The notes under the pieces: generated by a model
The model's input: the letters and a program-made list of their open reading frames with translations, nothing else
Database searches by the model: none
What the model was told of the DNA's origin: nothing
Made by a program: the position numbers and the translations under genes
NCBI GenBank assembly: GCA_003117195.1
Contig: BDSI01000009.1
Coordinates: 1,654,594-1,718,593 of the forward strand
DNA: 64,000 nt
DNA from: Eudorina sp. 2006-703-Eu-15
Taxonomy: Eukaryota; Chlorophyta; Chlorophyceae; Chlamydomonadales; Volvocaceae
Direction of reading: 5' to 3'
In this document: in pieces, positions 48,819 to 59,065 of the stretch
Numbering within the stretch: the stretch's first letter is position 1
Layout: each line of letters opens with the position of its first letter

Positions 48819-50108
48819 CGCCGCCCGGTCGGTTAAGTGATGAGAGTTGCCACGGTAATTTCATTCTGTGTCGCCTCTCCCAGTGCAGCAGCCCTCCGCC
48901 CCCTTGTTATCGAGTGAAGGAATAGACATGTTTGGACGTTGCACACAGGGTGCTGCATAGGCGATTGCGTGACTGGTAAGACCGCGTTTCAATTAAGATC
49001 CTGCGGACCCTGCATGCAACTTTCTGCATCAATGTGTCCATGTATCAGCCACAACTTCTACGCGGCCGGTAAATTTATCGTAGCCGTCACAGTTGCCTCA
49101 TGGTCAAGGATGTAGTTGTGCCTTTGGCAGCTGAGACTACTCGCACAGGGTCGCACGTGTAATCAATGACAACTGGTATGCGGCCTCCACGCCATCTAAG
49201 GAGAACAGAATCACGGAATGCGAACAAAGCCCAACGAAGAGGATGTACTCACAGAGTGCAAACAGGAGTTGAAGGACACCAGAGGTTAGCGGCGGCGTGC
49301 GGCGAATAGTGGCGGGTAGGGTAAGTTACGGTAGCACGGGTAGGGTATGGTACGGTAGGGTGGCAAGGTTGATACGCATCTCGTCATGAACATCAGGGGA
49401 AAACATTTTGTCCATGGCATTATTTACTAGTTTCTGGTCAATACTGCGATACCGGCGTCGCGATCGTGATCTTGACCTATTGCCTAAACACGGCCTCACG
49501 CTGCGTTTCTATATTTTTACGCCGCCCCGATGCTGGTTGCATTCTTGTGTTTACAAATTTTACCAGGAAATTTGTGTGACGCAGATAGGGCCAATCAGTC
49601 TTGCGATACTCGGATGATAATAATGTCTGCGTCCGCGGTACCCCGCGGTACGAAAATAATCTTCGTATGCGTAGCAAGGAGGTAAGGTGGGACTTGAAAT
49701 TAGGCTTGCCATGCCCAATTATCGATTTCTACGCGTCAACTGATCAAACCTAGCTTAACTGTTTGGAGGGGCTTATCTAGGGATGTCCTCTGCTCCGGCA
49801 TGTTAATTGTTAACTCATCAGTCTGGTATGCAGTCTCAATATTTTTCCGAACAGTCTGGGCTGGGTCGGGCAGGTTCGTTTTCAAAGCCAAAGTTCCCGC
49901 CACGGCCGGCTTCAGGCCAAGTTGCCAAACTTCCACATCGATATCACGATATGACGGACTTTTAAGAGCTGGGCTCATATGATGTCGACTCACTTCCGAA
50001 ATGCTGATGAGTGCCCTCAACATGCCGGCTTATGACCGACTTCCAGCTCTACACCCATCATTCGGCAATGTCCGGTTGTGCTCATACTACAGCACATATT
50101 GCTGAAGG
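48819..50108. other. AT-richer interval upstream of the viral-like block
   Basis: Apart from the 95-residue frame at 49736-50023, no coding exon is supported. Around 49.29-49.37 kb there is a short G-rich repeat (GGTAGGGTA-type). Composition differs from the flanking cellular genes, consistent with inserted DNA. Confidence 0.4.
49736..50023 (-). CDS. Small orphan frame, 95 residues, low GC
   Basis: An ATG-to-stop frame with even composition (SYRDIDVEVWQLGLKPAVAG, TVRKNIETAYQTDELTINMP). It lies in sequence less GC-rich than the cellular genes, on the same strand as the viral-like block. No family was recognised. It may be a small viral-type gene, an exon, or chance. Confidence 0.3.
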   Translation of the reverse strand: MLRALISISEVSRHHMSPALKSPSYRDIDVEVWQLGLKPAVAGTLALKTNLPDPAQTVRKNIETAYQTDELTINMPEQRTSLDKPLQTVKLGLIS

Positions 50109-50139
50109 TTGTTCACTGCGCCACTGCGCTTAACCTCCC

Positions 50140-50905
50140 CTTTACAAACCCATGAGCTGGACTGGAGGGCGCAAGGGGAAAAGGTGAAGGCGCGCTTCCA
50201 GGCGTTATCGCGGCTATTACTATCGGTATTCGGGAAGGCATCATCAGCGGCAGCATATGGACTGCAGCGAGTGACGTGGCACATGGAGCACGGCGGGTTA
50301 CCGCCTCGAAGCGAGAGGGAGGCCTGGGAAAAGTTGGTGGCTCGGCCCCGACGATACAGAACGGAGGGCAACGGGGGTTCCATTGCTGTTGGCAGTGCAC
50401 CCGACGGGGGGACGATTTGGGGCACTACCCTGCTGGACCATGCGCGGGCCAGATGGGCAGGACGGGCGACCCGCTTCGTCCTGGCGCGCTTGAGTTCCTG
50501 TGCGCAGCTATACCCGGCTTCAAGCCGATCTTGGCCTTGACGGCGACCCAGGAGGGACCTTGGATGAAGTGGTCCCGAGTTGACGGAGGGGTTGAATCGT
50601 GTACCAAGGGCGCTTAGTGCCCTCCCGCTGGTGATGGATGCCGGTACGGAACCCCTAACCTCAGGGGGCTGGTGCTGGAATGCACCGCTGTGGGGTAATC
50701 CACTACTGCCACAAGGGCTGCAAGAAGCCGAGCCGCCCGGCTGAAAGGTAGGCGCGTTGCCCTTGCCAAATACCTGTCGTTGAGGACCGTTGGCCACGTG
50801 CCCCTGGCAGCCCTGGTCGCCGGTGCTTTTGAGTACTCCTCAGCCGCCACGGCACTTCTGCAAGTTCTTTGGGACACCCCCACATGTCGCCCCGACGCCA
50901 TGTAG
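50140..50905 (+). pseudogene. Decayed LINE (L1-type) fragment downstream of the reverse transcriptase core
   Basis: Frame one reads RFQALSRLLLSVFGKASSAA, then AAYGLQRVTWHMEHGGLPP. Similar stretches follow the catalytic palm in volvocine L1-type LINE proteins. The frame then shifts (PGFKPILALTATQEGPWMKW), meets stops and shifts again (LKGRRVALAKYLSLRTVG). Several breaks and no ends make it a pseudogene fragment. Family assignment is from pattern memory only. Confidence 0.45.
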
Positions 50906-52550
50906 ATAAGGCCGACGCGGCGGCCGACTTCGACCAGGCCTGCAATAGGGCGGCCGCCTCGTGCATCGTGGTGAGAGCTGCTGCGCCACTCCTTGGCAAG
51001 ATCGCGCAGGTGGGGTCCCCTTCGTACTGCGGGGCCCCCCGGTGATGGGTGATGGGGAACCAGCGGCGGGCACCTGTCCGGGTGTCCGAGGAGTGCCGTC
51101 TGGCATGTACAGCACCAGGCAGCGAGGGCGGCGGCGTGTCCGGGGCACCGGCCAGGTGGAAGTGGACTGGGGATGTGGGGTGGGGGTGGTGCACTCGGAC
51201 GAGGTCAGCCGCCCAGCTGGCAGCACCTCTGCATGAGCGGCTGTCCGGGTGTCCACACCAGTACGGCCCAGGCAGCGGGTCCAGGCAGCGAGGGGTCTGA
51301 GGACCGCGCCAAAGATCATGGTCAGGCGTCACACTACGAAGGGCCCCCGGGGTTGAGATTGCACCGGCGGCCCCACCCGCCCTCGTCCGCAGGTCGCGTC
51401 ACGAACGGATCGTGGGCACCCGGGGGGCGGCGCATTCAGCTGCGCGTGTGTCTCCCTTGGCTACGTCAGCCAGCTCATCTCCCAGTACTGTACTGTATTG
51501 TACCGTGTTGCACTGGTGGCGATTACGCCATCCCAGCAGCCGCTCCCACTGGCACAGAGCCACACACATACACGGCCCGCAGCCCCGTCTAACACTCCTC
51601 ACGGACAGGCGGCAGGTGCCTGCGGCTGAGCAGCGGCACCCACCTGATCGCCTGGAGGCGCCGGGCGTCCCGCTCTGCGTTTCCCACGCCCATCCAGCAA
51701 CGCCAGTTCAGGACCGCATTCAGCTGGTGATGCCCGGTCTGCGTGCACGCTGTGCGTGCATGTGTGGTGCCCCACCAACCGGCAACCGCTGTCGACCCCA
51801 AACGTGACCCTGACCCGTCGTGAGGTTCCCTGGATCGCTCTTCCAGCCCCCTGCTGGCAGTACCATTGGCCACCTGCTCTCCTCCCCGGCTCCACTCACA
51901 GAACCAACGGTCGTCATGTACGAGATGCCCACGCGGAACCTGCTGGTACTGCTGCTGCTGTGACTGCTGCTACGCCTGCTGCGGCTGCTGCTACGCACCC
52001 CCTCCTGCGAGCGCCTGTCAGCTAGGGGTGCCAAGCAGACATCTCCTCCCTGCGTCCTGCCCGCCTGCGCGCCCATCACGTCACGGTCCCCTACCCCTGT
52101 CGTGCCCTATGAACACCCGCGCTCACCGCGCCCGCGAGCCAGCACCTCCATTTCCACCCGCCCTACCTTCCGACAACGCCAATCCCCGTCGACATTACTC
52201 CTCGGCGGCAGCCTCGGCGGCGAACGCATCGTCCACGGGTCGCAGCTCCCGCGTGCCGCCCGCGTCGCACGCTACCGCGACCAATCGCTGCTCTCAACCC
52301 AGATGCATTCAACCGTTTACCTTGGAAAAAGCTTTTGAATACATCGGTCAACAGTCCAATTTACTAATGCGCTCCCTCGCCCGTGGGGTGGGGTGGAAGC
52401 AGCGCCCCGCTGCGGGACCGTCGTGCCTTCGCCCAGCACCCCTGCGCCCCTCGGGATGCAACAACGAGCAGCGGAGCTTGGGAAAGCGCGCCGGGCCCAC
52501 GCCGGGCGTCAGGTGGCTGTGTCTAGAAATGAAACCCCCCCGCGACAGTG
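50906..52550. other. Interval between the LINE fragment and the GYF-domain gene
   Basis: No gene is supported. The left part may be more LINE debris. Near 51.94-52.01 kb there is a short CTG-rich simple stretch. The right end must contain the 3' UTR of the PAM2/GYF gene, for which no clear TGTAA was found. Confidence 0.35.
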
Positions 52551-55500
52551 TCATGGGTGAGGGGACGGCAGGGTCAGCAGGGTGTATCCCTGGCCCGCCT
52601 CCGCCGCGTCCAGCAGCGGCCCCAGCGGCCGGAAGGCGTCCACCGGCGGTGTCGAGGGCGGAGGGCCGCAGCCCCGGGTGCCGCACACCGGCAGGTCGCG
52701 GGGCAGCGCCTGGCGGAGGGGGTGCGTACGGGGTGAGGACCGAGTTTGGGCGGCAATGGAGACAAGGGCGGCAAGGGCGGCGATGGAGGCAAGAAGGCAA
52801 GGGCGGCGATGGAGGCCGTTATTGCCCTTGCCTGCATTGCCGCCAGCGGCACCAGGGCCCCCGCGGGGCGCGCGTCGCACCGCATGGGTGCTGGGTGGCG
52901 GGAGAACGCAACACAAACCAAGACAACACAAACCGCGAGCGTGTGCAAAGGGCAACCGCTGAGGGTGCCCCCAGGATGCAGCCCAGTGATTCCGGGCACC
53001 TTGGGGCCCCCTGTCTTGGGGACCGCAGTCGGGCGCAGCAGACACCGCAATGGGGTCCAGCGCAGCGGAAAGAAATCTGGTGGGGTGGGGTGGGGTTTGG
53101 TGACTTGGAGACATCCGGTCAGCCTGGCAGCCTGGCCCCCACCCAGGTGGACAGATAGACAACCAACGAGGCCACTCAGCGCTCCGCAGCCAGGTGCACA
53201 CAATGTACGGGATGCCGTACCTGTGCAATGTACGCCAGGATCATCTGCTCGCAGCTGTAGGGCCCCAGCACGCGGGCAGCCCGCGGTGCGGGCTGCTCGG
53301 TGGCCGGCCGCGGGGACGGCGCCGGCGAAGTGGAGGCGGAGGCGGTGCCCGAGGGGCCGCGCGCAGCGGCGGACCCGGTCTCCACTTCACCCCTTCCCTG
53401 CTGCTGTTGGTCCCCCGAGTGACCCGTGGGGTGGTCGCGCGTGTCAAGGCACCACCACAATGAGTCCATGCCGTACTCCCCACCATGGCCTTGGAACAAG
53501 CTGGGGGTCGGGGGTCGGAGGGGGCGGTTTGGGGCGGGAGGTTGGGAAAGAGGTTCCTACAGAGCGTGGGGCTGCGATAAACCGGCATGACGTGGGTGCC
53601 ACCTATCCTCATCGCCCGGCGCGGCGCTGGTCGGTCGGCGGCGCAGCGCCCGCGTACCCCCCGAGTGACATCCCCCGCGCCCGCGTGTGCGGCGCTGCCA
53701 GCCCGCCGGTGCGGCCCTACAACGGCTCCGGTATTGATGATACGACGCCCCCTCGCCCTCTACGTACAAGTGCGAGGGGCATCGTACGTCGTGCCGTACA
53801 TACCAACGCCCCATCAAGGCCCCAAGGTCGCATATGGACCCAACCACCCACGCACACCGCACCGCGCCGCGCCGCCCCGCACCTGAACAGCCCCGTGGCA
53901 AAGGCACGGAAAGGCGTGGAGATGGGCGGCAGGTCGGCCATGGTCAGTGGCTCCTCCCGACCCTTCGGACCTCGCCCGTCGCTGCTGGCACCCCTGCTGC
54001 CGCTGCTCGCTCCGCCGCTGCCGCTGCCGCTTGCGCGCGGCGCTGCCACAGGCGCTGCGGCTTGCCCTTCCCTAGACCCCGCCGGGGGCTCAGCCGCCAC
54101 ATCCCTGGAGCCCTCGAATCCAGAGAGTCCCTTCCCGGCCGCCGTGGCCGGTGCGGTGGCCTCCTTCGCCGAGTCCGCCGCTGCGTCCGCTTTGGGCTCG
54201 GCCGCTGGAGAGTCCCCGGTGGGGTGCTGAGCCCCGCGGTCCTGCCCCTGCCCCTGAAGGGGGGATCTCCCTGCACATGAGGACATACACCAGTGCGACA
54301 GCGCCAGGGCGCGATCCCGCCGGGTGGTGGTGCCTCAGCGCCTCTGTGCGCCTCGGCGAGTGGATGGTCGTGCGTCCAGTGCACATGCTGCGCACGGGTG
54401 CACGGCCGGGTGCGGAACGCCACGTTCCGACACGTTGCAGCGCGAGGTCCTCGCCGTGCCGTCGTCCGATGACCTCACGGGACAGCAACGCAGGCTTTGC
54501 GGACAGGTGCGAGATGCCCGCATTCCCAGGAGCCGTTGGCGGGAATGATGTGTGAGTAGGAGGCCCCCCTGCACCCCAGCACCATGCACCCCTGCACCCT
54601 GTGATGGGCGAGCCCGGCTGGGTGCCTGGAGCCCGTCCCGCCACCGCCCGAAAGAGCGACCTAAAGTTTGGCCAGAGCCCCTGCGCCCCTGCCCTCGTCC
54701 CCTCCGGCCCCTCCAAAGCTGCCTCCATCCTGACGGCCACGCACGCGGGCTCACAGCCCCTCCCCGACCTCCGCTGTGGCAGTCAACCGCAGTTTGAATA
54801 CGCCCGCTGATTTTGCGATGTACCCACCTCCGGCCGTGGAGCCCGGGCTGTTGATCGGGATGGGAATGGGCAGGCCAGCCGTCCCAGACTTTGCAACCGG
54901 CGGCTTGGACGGCGCGGCGCCCGAGCCCTGCGACTTGGGTGGCGATGCCGTGGGCGCGACTGAGGAGGAAGGCGCGGCGGCGTGACCAGCGCTGGAGACC
55001 GTGTCTTCCGACTCCGCCACCGGCACCGCCGCTGCCGCCCCCGCACCGCCCGCCTCCCGGCCAGCACCCGGCCCCCTTGCCTCGGCAGCCGCAACACCAT
55101 CGGCTGCACCCACCGTGTCGCGCGCAGGCTCGTGGGAGGGCCCATACGGGTTCTCGGCCTTTTCCCCTGACTCCCTGGCCTTGACCGCCGTCTCCAGCTT
55201 CCCTTCCACACCGACGGCCTCGATCATGTGGCTCTGCTCGTCAAGGCCCGCGCCCGACGTCGGCGCCGGCGCTGGCTTGGCGCCGGGCGGCACAAACGTC
55301 TTCGCGCCCGGGTTAAGGAACGTGGGCGCACTGGGGTTCAGTTTGTGGGTTGTGGGCTTCGCCGTCGCCGCTCCCGCGACCGCAGCCTGGACGGCCTGCT
55401 TCAGCGCGGCGACGGCCGAGGCTTTGCGGCCGCCCTCTCCCGATTGCGCAGTCGTGCTGCCTCCACCGCTGGTAGCTGCCCCGCCGCCGGTAGAGCCCCC

Positions 55501-56233
55501 GGTGAGGCCGCTGCCGCGGTCATTGCCGTCCGCGGCGTAGCCTCCCGCCTCATCCTCCGCCTCCGGCTCCTCGGGGGGCTCGTCGTAGCCCGCCTCGGAG
55601 GCCTCAAGTTGCCCATCTCCGTGTTCTCCTTCGTAGCCCCGGTAGAAACCTGCGACGCCGGGCAACGAGTGCACACGGGCGAGATCGCTGAAGGACTGCA
55701 GCCCGGGCGCGTTACAGAACTGAAAAGCGGACGAGTTCCGCTTCCCGAGCTTGAATTCAGGTGGTACTCCAGAGCGACGCACGTGCAAACTCCGGCGCAG
55801 TTACACATGGAGTCTATAAGTATAAATAGGATGCCTTGTAGGTCCTTCCCACCAATAACTGGTGTCACGCGTCGCCGCTGTGGTTGGCGTGGCTGTCGTG
55901 ATGCCGACATCCGCGCAGACGGCATTTGGGTCATGCAGTCCACAGGCACCACGTTTGGGGCGTGGCAGCCTACAGCTCACCTTGGTACCAGTTCGGGTCG
56001 TACGCCTCGGGACCGTCCGGGTCGCGCGGGTAGGCGTAGGGGTAAGCAGGGGCTGGGAACGCGGCCATCGGCCCATACGCCACTGGGCCAGCGGGTCCCG
56101 CAGCCATCGGCACAACGACAGATGCCGGATACACTCCCCCGTAGGCATCCATCGCCGGCCCGAACCCTGGGGCAGCTGTGCCCATCGCGGCGGGCCACCG
56201 TTGCCGCTGGCCGAACCTAACGAGGCCGTCCAT
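52551..56233 (-). CDS. PAM2-motif protein with an interrupted GYF-like domain
   Basis: Five exons close in phase to 672 residues: 56233-55981, 55766-54828, 54270-53883, 53500-53221, 52709-52551. The N-terminus is Pro/Tyr/Ala-rich. At about residues 225-242 lies KLNPSAPTFLNPGAKTFVPP; LNPGAKTFVP fits the PAM2 consensus LNPxAxxFxP for the MLLE domain of poly(A)-binding protein. Near the C-terminus WWCLDTRD, then after about 50 Gln/Ser/Pro-rich residues LGPYSCEQMILAYIAQALPRDLPVCG, matches a GYF domain (W-x-Y-x-D, GPFS, hydrophobic helix, DLxV), which binds proline-rich peptides. The middle is disordered. PAM2 plus GYF suggests a cytoplasmic mRNA translation or decay factor comparable to GIGYF proteins. 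That role is inferred. Confidence 0.8.
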
Positions 56234-57394
56234 CGATGCCGCTGCGCACGCAGTGATTCAATTCTGAAGCTTAGCGCGCTCTTGCAGGTTGTCCAAGGCC
56301 GCTGACCCTTCTGGCGTAGAGCCGAGTCGCGCCTAAGCAAGAAAAGTGCTGGATACAGTGACGTTGAGCTGGTAAAATTCACATGCAGAAAGCGATGCTG
56401 CCTCAAGCCGAGGCTCAATGGCAGCGGTTGCCTAGTACCAAAACGATTGACAAACGAACCGTCTTAAGCTTGCGCGCTTTGGGCACAGGAATGTTCTAAC
56501 AGTCAAGTAATTGAAATTATGGCATCTGAACAGAGTTACCTACAAAACAAACACGTCAAAGCCGTTCTGTATCTGGGATAAAAAGCAACACGATGAAACT
56601 ACCCCAATTCATTCGTGTGAAGCCATGCCGCCAACGCGCTAAACTACTATGTGCATAGCAGTTTAGATGGTGTTTGTCCTCACTTTGCATAGCCGTACAC
56701 GCTCTGGATCTATCCTGGCATTGCATGCATGCAGAGGTCCTGCTATATGACTAGCTACAACCTCGAAACTCCATGCGTGGCTGCCATCGTCACTCCTTAA
56801 GTCCTGCTGGCGGCCGTCGCGCCTCTACCTCCTCGTGGCCATTCGCTGGAGCTGTTGCTCATACACGGCCTTGCCATTTACCAGTTCGGCGTCGTGTCTG
56901 ATCCACCTGCCTGCCCTCCCTTACCCACTTGCCATGCGGCGACAGCTTGGCGGCAAGCTCCCAGCGCCCCAGGCTGTTCCGCGCATTCCTCAGATCTGCT
57001 TAGATCCTTACACGCATAGCCGCACGTGGGACACCTGCAGCACTGTCTCGCTGCGCAAGAGTAGAAACCGTGCCTGTCGCGGTCAGGGGCGGCGACACGC
57101 CGTATGAAAAGGTACCGAAAGCTGCCATTCCGCGTTGAAGAAGAGCGCTCACCACCGTTGTTGTGCGCACAACACGAGGATGCGGCTTTGAGGGACCCGC
57201 GGACCCCGCTCCGCATATCGCATTGCTAGGGTGGATTAGTTAGGCGGCAGTTGACCGTCGCGCTGGTGGTTGATGAAGTTTGTTCCTCTTAGTCCGTTGG
57301 TGGGCGGTTTCGACTTGCGGTCCTCGCCCCGTGGGAGGGTCATGAGGGTGCTCGGCCTGCTGGCGGGCATGGACCCTGTCTGCCGGAGGGTGGG

Positions 57395-57522
57395 TTGTCA
57401 TGCGCTGCAGGGAGGGAGGGTGGGTGGGTGGGTGGGTTGTCATACGCCGCCGGGGGGGAGGGAGGGTGGGTCGTGGGTTATCATGCGCCGCAGGGAGGGA
57501 GGGTGGGTGGCTGGGTGGGTTG
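57395..57522. repeat. About 40-bp G-rich minisatellite
   Basis: Three imperfect units begin TTGTCATGCGCTGCAGGGAG or a close variant and continue into (GGGT)n. The GGGT and GGGA runs on the plus strand could form G-quadruplexes. Confidence 0.7.
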
Positions 57523-57709
57523 GAAGATGACTTTTCATACAAACCCGCTCATGTACCTTCACCGGCTGCAGCAGCAGGTACAGCCGAGCAACTGACGCAC
57601 TCGCTCGGTTGCGCAATGTGCGAAAATCGCCATGGTGTGCAGCCGAACTGGGGATCCGATCTATCTAGCTGATGCGGCCACGTGACGGCGGCTGTCCGAA
57701 CCGGAGCCT

Positions 57710-57760
57710 AGTACCCCCCTAGTACCCCCCTAGTACCCCACTAGGTCAGTACCCCACTAA
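57710..57760. repeat. TAGTACCCCCC short tandem repeat
   Basis: Four imperfect units of CCTAGTACCCC(C) lie head to tail, the last ones diverged. Confidence 0.75.
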
Positions 57761-58231
57761 CCTGACCGTCATTCCAAGCTTTCCACCACGCTGGCCCCAA
57801 CTAACTGCTTCCACAACGCACAGGCGTAGCACACCGCTGCACGCTCGAGCCTCAATGCGCACCTGCAGCAGATGCCAAACCCCAGATTGAGTTGGCGCAT
57901 GCCAGTGCATAGGCCGGTTTGTGGGTACCACATCTCCGTATGCATGTCGCATGCAGCGGGGAGGGAGCGGAGGGACAGGGCCTGCTCGATTACAAACCCT
58001 AGATCATTTACACTCGCTCACGCACAGGTGCACTCGAAGGGGGGGGCCAATTATGGCCCGTCCTTCCGGCATGCAACTCTTGATTGGCCATCTTGGCCTC
58101 CCGGGAGGTGCAGGGCTCATCACACCCCATCCCGGCAATAACTTGTCCCGGGGGGCCCTGTAAGTCCTAGGGTTATCAATCCACGATTCCTCCCTCCTGC
58201 CCAACAGCCGTCCCTACCCACCCGGGTAAGC

Positions 58232-58284
58232 CACGAATACGAACATTAATACACGAATACGAACATGAATACACGAATACGAAC
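58232..58284. repeat. 20-bp tandem repeat ACGAATACGAACATNAATAC
   Basis: Two full units and one partial unit, differing at one base. Confidence 0.8.
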
Positions 58285-59065
58285 GTCCATGAGCAAATGA
58301 ATGTGGCATGATGAATACGGTGGTATCTTTCCGCAAACGACCAAAGCTGGACACCAACCCAACTGTTTCAGCGTTCCCCAGTAGTACAGTATGGCATTTA
58401 CGAGCAACGGTAAGCCCGTGGGCTTACGTTGCCAACAGTTCTCTTGAGCATTGTGTCACCGCCTGTCCTGCGTACGGATTCGCCTTCTTCGCCAATGCCG
58501 TACATACCATACATGACCATAACTCACGCCTGCGATATATGACCAAACCAGCGCGCGAAGATAACAGGCCGACCAGTTCATCAACTTTGTAATGTTAACC
58601 TGGGGCAAATGGCCTGCCGGAATCGATGGCATCCCCAGCTTAAAAAGCATAAAGCGGCGGCAGGCTGACATACCCGCCACCCTCCTTCCAGTGGGTCCAC
58701 GGACACACTTTATTCGCGCATCACGTTCCCCACCGTCACCATGCGTTCATTTGCTGGAAGAACTAAACATGCCGTCGAATTGACGCTCGTCGGACCCCGG
58801 GAACTGGTTACCTCCGGGGAGCTACTTTCTATCGAGTCGGACAACGAACATCCCTGCAGTTGCTCGCACACGCGTCCGTATCAATTCAGCGGACTCCTCC
58901 TAGCCGTCTAACCGTCTGCGGGCTACCCAAAATTATTTTTCCAGTAAATCCGCTTCTCCTATGTCCCTGCTGTCCCTCTTGATGGGTAGCGGTGGTGCAA
59001 ATGACTTCCTGCTGCGTACCCCTCTCCTCGCACGCGCCCCAAGGACTCCGCCGCCGCAACGCCCC

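Larger units (their letters stand above)
56234..59065. other. Gene-free interval with minisatellites
   Basis: The left end (56.3-56.8 kb) is AT-richer and holds the presumed promoter of the PAM2/GYF gene. Then come G-rich minisatellites (57.4-57.5 kb), TAGTACCCCCC units (57.71-57.76 kb) and a 20-bp repeat (58.23 kb). The right end is the 3' flank of the BAG gene. No exon is supported. Confidence 0.45.

Noticed and set aside
52746..54230. 494-codon plus-strand frame
   Set aside because: It is antisense to PAM2/GYF exons and introns. Composition reflects GC bias.
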